Shown: positions 1-6,269, numbered from the stretch's first letter. The stretch: DNA of 7,855 bases from VBCK01 sp036270655 (GCA_036270655.1 DATBCD010000086.1:1-7855); one strand, 5' to 3'. Notes: generated by a model from the sequence alone, not told the origin. Translations and numbers: made by a program.

Positions 1-40
1 CCCTCTCCCCCGGCCCCTCTCCCGCAAGCGGGAGAGGGGA
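1..40. repeat. Palindromic dispersed repeat, copy 1
   Basis: A CCCTCTCCC box (1-9) is followed by a perfect inverted repeat: CCCCTCTCCCGC (14-25), AA, GCGGGAGAGGGG (28-39). It closely resembles short GC-rich palindromic repeats scattered through many proteobacterial genomes. A diverged copy in the same orientation begins at 5701; positions 1-30 match 5701-5730 at 24 of 30 bases. The repeat lies inside the open reading frame of the TetR gene and supplies its apparent C-terminal residues. There is no T-tract on either side, so I do not call it an intrinsic terminator. It may continue left of the window. Confidence 0.75.
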
Positions 41-754
41 GATTCCTCCCACAGGCGCCCGTCCGTGCTCAGCGTCGATCCTTGGCGGGCCGTGCAACAG
101 ACACCGCTCGACCGCGGCGATCGTTTGTTCGAGGTAAGCGGCGCGCAGGACTGAGCGGTCGGACCAGGGGTAGCGCACGTTGACCAGGGTGCCGTGCAGG
201 TAGCCGATCTGCATCACGACGCGCATGTCGGCGGCGAGTTTCACGTGCGTCGTGTCCGCGCCAAGCTCGCCTGCGAAGTCTTCCAGCACGCCGCGCACCA
301 GGCCGAGCAACTCGGCGTACACAGGCGCCGACGTCAGGCCCGATTTTTCCTGATGCTGGGTCGTCTGCTCGGTCATGTAGAGCAGCCGATAGTGATCGGG
401 GTTGGCTTCGTAGTAGCTCAGGAACGCTTCCAGTGATGACCTCACCCGCCCCCGTCCACTGCTTTGCGCCTCGATCGCCTCAGCCATCCGATCGCACAAG
501 GATCGCAACACGAACTGCCACAGGCCGCGGAGCAACTCGGCCTTGCCGCCGAAGTACCGGTACGGCGTCATCGCCGAGACCCCGCACCGCGCAGCCACCG
601 CACGCATGGAGACTCCCTCCAGGCCCGCGACTGCGAACAGCTGCATGGCCGCGTCCAGCAGATCGCCGCGGAGCTTTTCGGCGTCCTGCTGGTTGCCTCG
701 CCGCACGCGCGCCCGCGCGGGCCTTATGTTTTTCTTCTTTCGCTGCGCCCTCAT
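1..754 (-). CDS. TetR-family transcriptional regulator (3' end beyond window)
   Basis: This is a one-component DNA-binding repressor by family; its ligand cannot be read from the sequence. The start is the ATG at 754-752, preceded by a weak GGAG about 13 bases upstream. 251 codons are visible without a stop. After a basic N-terminus (residues 5-19, rich in Lys and Arg) comes a typical TetR helix-turn-helix: helix 1 around LLDAAMQLFAVAGLEGVS (32-49), then VAARCGVSAMTPYRYFGGKAELL (53-75 in the numbering). The C-terminal half is helical, with YYEANPDHYRLLYM at 114-127 and GYLHG at 184-188, resembling WHG-type TetR ligand domains (inference). The usual domain ends near residue 222. Beyond about residue 238 the frame runs through a palindromic repeat (reading SPLPLAGEG), so the C-terminus looks like repeat-derived read-through. 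It diverges from a histidine kinase gene across 158 bases that hold operator-like repeats, suggesting autoregulation and control of that kinase. Confidence 0.9.
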   Translation of the reverse strand, partial: MRAQRKKKNIRPARARVRRGNQQDAEKLRGDLLDAAMQLFAVAGLEGVSMRAVAARCGVSAMTPYRYFGGKAELLRGLWQFVLRSLCDRMAEAIEAQSSGRGRVRSSLEAFLSYYEANPDHYRLLYMTEQTTQHQEKSGLTSAPVYAELLGLVRGVLEDFAGELGADTTHVKLAADMRVVMQIGYLHGTLVNVRYPWSDRSVLRAAYLEQTIAAVERCLLHGPPRIDAEHGRAPVGGISPLPLAGEGPGER

Positions 755-783
755 CGGCCAAAAATTACTCCGCGCAAGGCGAG

Positions 784-811
784 TTGACAACCGTAAATTT
801 ACCTGTACATT
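784..811 (+). promoter_or_regulatory. Predicted sigma-70 promoter for the divergent histidine kinase gene
   Basis: A consensus -35 hexamer TTGACA (784-789) is followed after 16 bases by TACATT (806-811), a 4-of-6 match to the -10 consensus. This would give a leader of roughly 95 bases before the ATG at 913. The spacer and -10 are occupied by the inverted repeats described at 793-816, the arrangement expected of a repressed promoter. The rest of the 755-912 intergenic stretch (817-912) shows nothing else I can name. Assignment is from sequence pattern only. Confidence 0.5.
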
Positions 812-816
812 TACAG
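793..816. promoter_or_regulatory. Tandem TetR-type operator candidate
   Basis: Two adjacent inverted repeats occur here. GTAAATTTAC (793-802) is a perfect 10-base palindrome. CTGTACATTTACAG (803-816) has perfect 5-base arms, CTGTA and TACAG. The cores are also direct repeats of each other: GTAAATTTAC at 793 and GTACATTTAC at 805, 9 of 10 bases identical and offset by 12 bases, close to one helical turn. They sit in the shared control region of the tetR and kinase genes and cover the spacer and -10 of the predicted kinase promoter. Binding by the adjacent TetR protein is an inference from position and symmetry. Confidence 0.55.
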
Positions 817-912
817 CCTCTCCGGATTGCCCAAGACCCCCGTTCGACCGATCAGTGTCCCGGTCGCGGTCCTCGTTTTCCCGTATCGGCTTGTAAGAAG
901 ACAGAAGCGACC

Positions 913-2628
913 ATGAGTGCTTGCGTCATGCCCACATCACAGCAGCCGGCCTCCCGCCTTCCTCGAGGCGCGGGATTCAGCAAGCTGCTTTTTATCGCCG
1001 CAATGCTTCTGGGACTGGTGGTCCTGAGCGTCGCGGGCTGGACGTCCTACCGCCGCGAGCGCACGGACCTGGAGCAAGGCATGCTGCACACCACGCGCGC
1101 CCTGTCGGAGACGATCGATCGGGAGGCCCTGGGCGCCCAGACCACGCTCGAGGCACTGGCCACTGCCGGTGAGCTGGATCGAGGCGACTTGCACGCGTTT
1201 GATCAGCGCGCGAAGCGGGTCCTGGACGCGACGCACATCGGCGAGCGCATCACCCTGACCGACGCGGACGGTCATCTGGTCGTCGATACATCGGGCGGGT
1301 TTGGAACCACTCTGGCCGGCGGCGCAGGCCCCGGGGCGGCCAGCCGGGTCTTCCTTTCGGGCCAGCCTTTCGTGACCGACCGGATCGACGACGGGCCTCG
1401 GCGCGGACGGATCTCGGTGCAAGTGCCCGTGGTTCGCAACGGCCGGGTCGCTTATGACCTGGGCATGGTGCTGCGGGCCGATCGGCTGGCGCGCGTCCTG
1501 TCCGCGCAGAAACTGCCGCCGGGTTGGGTCGGCGGTGTCGTCGACCGCGACGGAATCGTGATCGCCCGCATCCCGGGCTACGAGCGCGCCCTCGGACACA
1601 AGGCATCGCCGGACGTTCTGAAACTGGTTTCGCTGGGCGGCGAGGGTGTCGGCGAGGCAACCGGGCTGGACGGAGTCCACTACTTCGGCGCGTACCGGCA
1701 ATCGGACGCCACCGGCTTCCTGGTGGCAGTCGGCGCTCCCTCCTACCAACTGTCCGCCCAGGCATGGAAAACAGCGTCCCTGACGTGCATCGGTGTGGCC
1801 GCGATGCTGCTGGCGAGCGCCCTGGTGGCGCGGCACGTGGCGCGGCGGCTGCCGCGCCCGGGCACCGAGGACCTCGATGAGCGCACGGCCCAGCTGAACC
1901 AGGCGCGGCTTGCGGCCGAGGCAGCCTGCCGCGCCAAGAGCGAGCTGCTGGCGAGCATGAGCCACGAAATTCGCACCCCGCTCGGGGCGCTCGCCGGGCT
2001 GGCTTACCTGATCCGGCGCGAGGGGGTCACGGCCCGGCAGGCCGAGTGGCTCGATAAGTTGGAGCAGGCGTGGACGCACCTGCTCAACGTCGTCAACGAC
2101 ATCCTGGATCTGTCCAAGATCGAGGCGGGCAAGCTCACTTTGCGCCAGGAGCCTGTCGATGTGCCCGCCCTGGTCGAGTCGGTGGCCTGGATGCTGGGCG
2201 CCCGCCTGCAGAACAACGCGGTGCAGCTGCGGGTGTCGATCGATGCGTTCGCTGGGCCGCTGCTGGGCGATGCCACCCGGTTGAAGCAGGCGCTGCTCAA
2301 TTACGGCACCAACGCGATGAAGTTCACCCGGCGGGGAACCATCTGCCTGCGGGCGCGCCGGATCAGCGAAACCGACCGCAGCGTCCTGGTGCGCTTCGAA
2401 GTGCAGGACACCGGCATCGGGATCGCGCCCGAAGCCCTCGATCGGCTGTTCGTCGCCTTCGAGCAGGTGCACAGCCCGCTGAATCAAAGCCCTGGCGGCA
2501 CGGGGCTCGGTCTGGCGATCACCAAGCGCCTGGCTAAGTTGATGGGCGGGGAGGTTGGCCTGCGCAGCTCACCGGGCCAGGGCAGCACATTCTGGTTTAC
2601 TGCGCGGCTGAACCGGCCGGCAACCTGA
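913..2628 (+). CDS. Membrane sensor histidine kinase, dCache-HisKA-HATPase, orphan
   Basis: This 571-residue inner-membrane kinase should autophosphorylate on His and pass the phosphate to an unknown response regulator. TM1 is at about 25-43, followed by a periplasmic sensor at about 47-285 that resembles a double-Cache fold (ITLTDADGHLVVDT, VPVVRNGRVAYDLGM, LPPGWVGGVVDRDGIVIAR), and TM2 at about 288-308. No HAMP is evident. HisKA follows, with the H-box SHEIRTP (H351), then HATPase: N-box with N467, DTGIGI with D499, and GGTGLGL at 528-534. All catalytic motifs are intact. The frame stops right after the HATPase domain, whereas close relatives of this core usually continue into a receiver. 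I chose the ATG at 913 because it gives a short N-terminus before TM1; the ATG at 928 is the alternative. The open frame continues upstream to 433 but that part is antisense to tetR. Its 3' end overlaps the convergent kinase gene by 32 bases. Confidence 0.9.
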   Translation: MSACVMPTSQQPASRLPRGAGFSKLLFIAAMLLGLVVLSVAGWTSYRRERTDLEQGMLHTTRALSETIDREALGAQTTLEALATAGELDRGDLHAFDQRAKRVLDATHIGERITLTDADGHLVVDTSGGFGTTLAGGAGPGAASRVFLSGQPFVTDRIDDGPRRGRISVQVPVVRNGRVAYDLGMVLRADRLARVLSAQKLPPGWVGGVVDRDGIVIARIPGYERALGHKASPDVLKLVSLGGEGVGEATGLDGVHYFGAYRQSDATGFLVAVGAPSYQLSAQAWKTASLTCIGVAAMLLASALVARHVARRLPRPGTEDLDERTAQLNQARLAAEAACRAKSELLASMSHEIRTPLGALAGLAYLIRREGVTARQAEWLDKLEQAWTHLLNVVNDILDLSKIEAGKLTLRQEPVDVPALVESVAWMLGARLQNNAVQLRVSIDAFAGPLLGDATRLKQALLNYGTNAMKFTRRGTICLRARRISETDRSVLVRFEVQDTGIGIAPEALDRLFVAFEQVHSPLNQSPGGTGLGLAITKRLAKLMGGEVGLRSSPGQGSTFWFTARLNRPAT

Positions 2629-4540
2629 TGCTGAAGCGGGAGCCGGCCCCCGGCGTGCTTTCGACGTCGATCCGGCCTCCCATCATGTCCAGCAGCTTGC
2701 GGCACAGATAAAGACCCAGGCCGATGCCGCCATGGGCACGCCGCAGGCTGCCGTCGAGCTGCCGGAATGCTTCGAAAATCGCCGGCTGTTGCTCGGGGGC
2801 GATCCCGATCCCGGTGTCCGAAATCGTCACCAGCAGGTCGCCTCCATCGAAACCTGCCGCAATCCGGACCTCGCCGGCGTCGGTGAATTTCAACGCGTTG
2901 TCGGCAAGGTTGCGCAGCACACGGAAGCACTTGCTGCGGTCGACGTATACCGGCAGCTCGGCCGATCGCGCCTCGCACACGAATGCGAGTTGCTTGGCCT
3001 GCGCAATCGGATGCATTAGGGCAGCCAGCTGCACCAGCAGCTGCGCGAAATCGAATCGCACGGGTTGCAGAACGATTTGCCCGGCTTCGATGCTCGACAC
3101 GTATAACACGTCATCGATCATCTCAAGCAACTGCCGCCCTGAGCTGTGCACCAATCCAAGCTGCCGCTTCTGCTCGTCATTGAGCGGCCCGCTCCTTCCA
3201 TCGCGCAGCAGACCGCTGAGACCAAGGATCCCATTCAGGGGTGTGCGCAACTCGTGACTCATGGTCGCGAGGAACTCGGATTTGAGCCGATCGAGCTGTA
3301 CCAGCCGGGCGTTGGCCTGCGTCAGTTCGCGCGTGCGCTCCGCGACCCGCTGCTCCAGTTGCTCGTTGGCTTCGCGCAGCGCCTCCTGCGCCAGGCGCCG
3401 TTCGGTCACGTCGACGATCGTCCCGGCCACGCGCAGCGTGCGGCCCAGCGGGTCGCTGGTCAGCTGTGCGCGCGATTGGAACCAGCGCCAGTCGCCGGCA
3501 CCTGTGCGCAACCGCAACTCGACGTCGTAGGGTTCCCTGCCCTTCAGATGCGCCGACGCCGCATCTCGCGCCTGCGCGCGATCGTCCGGATGAACCAGGG
3601 CCTTCAGCGCCTGCACCGTTCGGGGCAGCGCGCCTTGCGGGTAGCCGAGCATGGCCTCGAAGCGCGGCGACACGTATATCTCGTTGCTCGCCAGATCCCA
3701 ATCCCAGATGCCGTCGCCGCTTCCCAGCAGTGCCCGCTCGTAGCGCCCTTCGCTCTCGCGAATCGCGTGCTCGTAGCGGCTCGCGTCGTGCGCCACCCGG
3801 CGCACGAACAGGGCCGCAAAGCCGATCAGCAGCGCACCGATCGCGGTGACCACGATCGTCAACAGCGCCTGGGTCTGCCGCGACGCCTCGCCGAGCGTCT
3901 CGGAGAAATGCACTTCGAGCGGGGTCAGGCGCTGATCGAGCTGTTCGATGCGAGTCAGCAGCGGACGCATGGCGCTCGGGTCGGAGCCGGCCACGACCAT
4001 CGCTTGCAGCTCCTCGGCCACCCCGTTGAGCTCGGCCACCAGGCGATCGCCCTCGGCCCAGATGCCGATCGCGCGATCCAGGAATTCGACGTGACGGAAC
4101 CAGCGAAAGAGCCGAATGGCCCGGGGTATGTCGTCGGGATGGATGCCGCCGTCCTCGAGGCCGCCGTGCACTGCCGCCAGATCGGGCTGCGGCTTTTCGA
4201 GCTCTTCGCGCGCCACGCGGTCGCCCAGCGGAATCAGGATCGCTTGCTGATAGCGGCGCCAGTCGTTGTCGTCGTGCGACTCGGCATAGCGCAACAGATA
4301 CCGGACGCCGTCCTTTTGCGCCTTGGACCACAGGCTCTCGCCGCCGACGTAGGCACGCGCGGCCGACAGCACGTCCATGCAGAAGACGGCCAGCACCACC
4401 AGCGCCGACACCGTGACGGTGAACAAGGCGAGCAGCAGCCGCCCGCGGCGCAGAGCCCGGCTGGTCAGCCCGCCAGGCGTCGCCGCAGCCCCCGCCGCGC
4501 CCAGCACCTTGATCGGTTCAGAGGTCGGGTTCGAGCTCAT
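2597..4540 (-). CDS. Membrane PAS sensor histidine kinase, orphan
   Basis: A 647-residue inner-membrane histidine kinase. TM1 is at about 34-56; a mainly helical periplasmic sensor spans about 60-222 and includes GGESLWSKAQKDGVRYLL; TM2 is at about 225-246. A PAS_3-like domain lies at about 263-382 (GDGIWDWDLASNEIYVS, LVHPDD, DWRWFQSRAQL, GTIVDVTERR), followed by a coiled coil (383-420). HisKA has SHELRTP with phosphoacceptor H429. HATPase has N548 (DNALKFT), SDTGIGI with D575, and GGIGLGL at 604-610. The protein ends just after HATPase with no receiver or Hpt domain. The start ATG is preceded by AGGGG two bases away, and lies 9 bases after the queG stop, so it is probably co-transcribed with and possibly translationally coupled to queG. 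It converges with the other kinase gene and overlaps it by 32 bases. Signal and partner regulator are unknown. Confidence 0.92.
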   Translation of the reverse strand: MSSNPTSEPIKVLGAAGAAATPGGLTSRALRRGRLLLALFTVTVSALVVLAVFCMDVLSAARAYVGGESLWSKAQKDGVRYLLRYAESHDDNDWRRYQQAILIPLGDRVAREELEKPQPDLAAVHGGLEDGGIHPDDIPRAIRLFRWFRHVEFLDRAIGIWAEGDRLVAELNGVAEELQAMVVAGSDPSAMRPLLTRIEQLDQRLTPLEVHFSETLGEASRQTQALLTIVVTAIGALLIGFAALFVRRVAHDASRYEHAIRESEGRYERALLGSGDGIWDWDLASNEIYVSPRFEAMLGYPQGALPRTVQALKALVHPDDRAQARDAASAHLKGREPYDVELRLRTGAGDWRWFQSRAQLTSDPLGRTLRVAGTIVDVTERRLAQEALREANEQLEQRVAERTRELTQANARLVQLDRLKSEFLATMSHELRTPLNGILGLSGLLRDGRSGPLNDEQKRQLGLVHSSGRQLLEMIDDVLYVSSIEAGQIVLQPVRFDFAQLLVQLAALMHPIAQAKQLAFVCEARSAELPVYVDRSKCFRVLRNLADNALKFTDAGEVRIAAGFDGGDLLVTISDTGIGIAPEQQPAIFEAFRQLDGSLRRAHGGIGLGLYLCRKLLDMMGGRIDVESTPGAGSRFSIRLPAGSAAQ

Positions 4541-4549
4541 CGCCCCTGC

Positions 4550-5671
4550 CTAGGGCGTATTGCCTTGCTGTCGTCGCAGCGCCCAGGCCACGTGCTCGCG
4601 CACCAGCTCCGACGGGTCATCCGCGCGTGCGCGCAGCGCGGCCTGCGCCTCGGGTGAAGCCGGCGCGTTGCCCAGGGCCACTGCCAGGTTGCGCAGCCAG
4701 CGCGCGTAGCCGATGCGCAGGATCGACGAGCCGGCGTGCCGCTGGCGGAACTGCTCCTCGCTCCAGCCGAACAGCTCGATCAGGCTCGCGCTGTCCAGCC
4801 CGTTGCGCACGTCGAAGTCGGGCAGTTGCGCGCGCTGCGCGTACTTGTTCCAGGGGCAGACCAGCTGGCAGTCGTCGCACCCGTACACGCGGTTGCCGAT
4901 CGCGGGACGCAGCGCCTCGGGAATCGGGCCCGGGTGCTCGATCGTCAGGTACGAGATGCAGCGCCGGGCATCCAGCTCGTACGGCGCCACGATCGCGCCC
5001 GTGGGGCACACGTCGATGCAGCGGGTGCAGCTTCCGCAATGCTCGGGCGCCGGCTGATCCAGCGGCAGCGGCAGGTCCGTCAGGATCTCGCCCAGAAAGA
5101 ACATCGAGCCGGCCTCGCGCGTCAGCAGCAGCGTGTGCTTGCCGCGCCACCCCAGCGCCGCCCGGCGCGCCAGCTCGACCTCGAACACCGGCGCGGTGTC
5201 GGCGCACACGCGAAATCCGAGGCCCGCCACTTCTTCGCCGATGCGGGCGGCCAGTGCGTGCAAGCGCGCGCGAACGACCTTGTGGTAGTCGCGGCCGCGC
5301 GCGTACACCGACACCACCGCGGCCTGCGCCTCGCCCAGCCGCCGCCATTCGCGCTCGATCCAGTCGTCGCCGTCGGCGCGCGGCCGGTAGTCCATGCGCG
5401 CGCACAGGGCGCGCCGCGCACCCGGCAGCAACCGGGTCGGGTCGGCGCGCACCGCCTCGTGCCGCTGCATGTAGTTCATCTGGCCGTGAAATTCGCGCGC
5501 CAGCCACGATCGCAGCCGCTGCGCCGGCTGGGTCACGTCCAGGTCGCTGACCCCCACGGCGGCAAAGCCGAGCTCGTTGGCCCAGATTCTTATCCGTGCC
5601 AGCAGCCCGGACGCATCGATCGGGGCATCAGAGGCGTCGGTATGCTCGGGGCGGCCGGTAACGGCTTCCAT
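4550..5671 (-). CDS. queG: Epoxyqueuosine reductase QueG
   Basis: The family catalyses the last step of queuosine synthesis in the tRNA wobble position 34: cobalamin-dependent reduction of epoxyqueuosine to queuosine, using two [4Fe-4S] clusters, in the cytoplasm. The 373-residue protein matches the usual length. Features in order: LGFAAVGVSDLD (34-45); YARGRDYHKVVR (123-134); ADTAPVFEVELARRAALGWRGKHTLL (positions 157-182), where D158 aligns with the proposed catalytic Asp; ferredoxin-type cysteines C212, C215, C218, C222; further cysteines C239, C265, C268, C272; and a HEAT-like C-terminal segment (about 338-368). All eight cluster cysteines are present. I chose the ATG at 5671 because only about 20 residues precede the conserved N-terminal helix; the frame stays open to 5920 but that part is antisense to tsaE. 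The Shine-Dalgarno is weak. It diverges from tsaE and is followed after 9 bases by a sensor kinase gene. Confidence 0.96.
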   Translation of the reverse strand: MEAVTGRPEHTDASDAPIDASGLLARIRIWANELGFAAVGVSDLDVTQPAQRLRSWLAREFHGQMNYMQRHEAVRADPTRLLPGARRALCARMDYRPRADGDDWIEREWRRLGEAQAAVVSVYARGRDYHKVVRARLHALAARIGEEVAGLGFRVCADTAPVFEVELARRAALGWRGKHTLLLTREAGSMFFLGEILTDLPLPLDQPAPEHCGSCTRCIDVCPTGAIVAPYELDARRCISYLTIEHPGPIPEALRPAIGNRVYGCDDCQLVCPWNKYAQRAQLPDFDVRNGLDSASLIELFGWSEEQFRQRHAGSSILRIGYARWLRNLAVALGNAPASPEAQAALRARADDPSELVREHVAWALRRQQGNTP

Positions 5672-5696
5672 GGTACTTAAGCCGAAGAGCTCATCG

Positions 5697-6269
5697 ATGA
5701 CCCTCTCCCGCGGTCCATCTCCCACTGGCGTGGGAGACGGGAGGATCGGAACATATACCACCTTGCGCTTCGTGCTGGCCGACGAGGCGGCAACCACGCG
5801 GCTGGGAGAGGCAATCGCGCAGGCAATCGAGGCCTGCACCGAGGCAATCCTGCGCGACGGCCTGGTGATCGGATTGTCCGGCGAGCTGGGTGCGGGAAAG
5901 ACCGCGCTGGTGCGTGCCACCCTGCGCCGCCTGGGCGTTGCCGGCCCGGTCCGCAGCCCGACGTTTTCTTTGCTTGAACTTTATACAGTTTCGAGGTTAA
6001 ACTTCTATCACTTTGATTTCTATAGATTCTCTAAGGCCGAGGATTTTTCGGCATCGGGCTTTCGGGACTTTTTCGCGCCGGGCTCGGTCTGTGTAATCGA
6101 ATGGCCCGAGCGGGCCGTTGAACCAGGGTTGCGGGTGGATCTGCAAATCGGGATCCAGATCGCCGATTCGGGGCGCATTGCGACGGTCGATGCGCTGACG
6201 CAGATCGGTCGGGATTGTTTGCAGGAGACAGACCGGGCATGGCAAGCGAGCCAAGGCGGCGCCTGCTGA
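5697..6269 (+). CDS. tsaE: tRNA t6A37 threonylcarbamoyladenosine biosynthesis ATPase TsaE
   Basis: TsaE is the P-loop ATPase that works with TsaB and TsaD in forming threonylcarbamoyl-adenosine at position 37 of ANN-decoding tRNAs. The 190-residue reading shows Walker A GELGAGKT (62-69), switch-like SPTF with T89, HFDFYR (105-110, D107) and the conserved EWPERA (135-140), so it is complete. The start is uncertain. ATG 5697 has GAAGAG about 8 bases upstream, but residues 2-15 are encoded by a palindromic repeat. TTG 5763, just before the conserved FVLADEAAT segment, would give 168 residues, nearer the usual length. Codons 89-111 form a strikingly AT-rich patch with Leu TTG, CTT and TTA and Arg AGG and AGA codons. 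The gene is divergent from queG with 25 bases between ATG codons, and its last 31 bases overlap amiC in another frame, implying co-transcription and coupling. Confidence 0.93.
   Translation: MTLSRGPSPTGVGDGRIGTYTTLRFVLADEAATTRLGEAIAQAIEACTEAILRDGLVIGLSGELGAGKTALVRATLRRLGVAGPVRSPTFSLLELYTVSRLNFYHFDFYRFSKAEDFSASGFRDFFAPGSVCVIEWPERAVEPGLRVDLQIGIQIADSGRIATVDALTQIGRDCLQETDRAWQASQGGAC
5701..5744. repeat. Palindromic dispersed repeat, copy 2 (diverged)
   Basis: A CCCTCTCCC box (5701-5709) is followed by the stem TCTCCCAC (5718-5725), loop TGGC, and GTGGGAGA (5730-5737), extended outward by CC/GG after one mismatch. It matches the copy at 1-40 in order, orientation and box spacing, with a loop two bases longer. 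It occupies the junction of the divergent queG and tsaE genes and is translated in frame if tsaE starts at 5697. It could form a hairpin in the leader of tsaE or queG transcripts. Being diverged, it looks like an old insertion. Confidence 0.65.
5961..6030 (+). other. AT-rich island inside tsaE
   Basis: These 70 bases contain 21 G or C, which is 30%, in a gene and window that are otherwise strongly GC-rich. Of codons 89-113, only 10 of 25 end in G or C. Codons rare in such genomes cluster here: TTG, CTT and TTA for Leu, AGG and AGA for Arg, TCT for Ser. The encoded protein is the conserved core SPTF to HFDFYR and is not disrupted. Weak promoter-like hexamers occur (TTGAAC at 5974-5979 and TAAACT at 5998-6003, spacer 18), but I do not regard them as proven. 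Confidence 0.85.

Noticed and set aside
14..39. Perfect 12-base-arm hairpin as an intrinsic terminator
   Set aside because: No T-run follows on either strand, and it is a member of a repeat family lying inside an open reading frame.
762..790. Minus-strand promoter for tetR (TTGTCA, 17 bases, TAATTT)
   Set aside because: The -10 match is only 3 of 6 and the start point would fall at the ATG, requiring a leaderless message. Too weak to list as a feature.
433..912. Upstream in-frame extension of the first kinase (160 codons)
   Set aside because: It is Arg/Pro/Ser-rich, lies antisense to the TetR helix-turn-helix, and crosses the predicted promoter and operator. A start at 913 gives a normal N-terminus before TM1.
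937..2487. Long open frame (516 codons) antisense to the first histidine kinase
   Set aside because: Its translation is a low-complexity Arg/Gly/Ala/Asp-rich product with no recognisable domain, and the plus strand encodes an intact kinase. It is the usual mirror frame of a GC-rich gene.
2629..3300. A receiver domain downstream of the first kinase after a possible frameshift
   Set aside because: I saw no receiver motifs in the plus frames; the region is fully accounted for by the HATPase and HisKA coding of the opposite-strand kinase.
3146..4657. Long open frame (503 codons) antisense to the second histidine kinase
   Set aside because: It mirrors an intact kinase, shows no domain or membrane pattern of its own, and is explained by GC-biased codon use.
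5577..5696. Upstream in-frame extension of tsaE
   Set aside because: It is antisense to the start of queG and adds 40 residues with no similarity to TsaE proteins.
5691..5700. Perfect 10-base palindrome TCATCGATGA at the tsaE start
   Set aside because: Short, overlaps a start codon and a CGATG context common in this DNA; no second copy or spacing to suggest an operator.
5672..5920. Upstream extension of queG in frame
   Set aside because: It reads through the repeat and is antisense to the tsaE Walker A region; the ATG at 5671 fits the family N-terminus.
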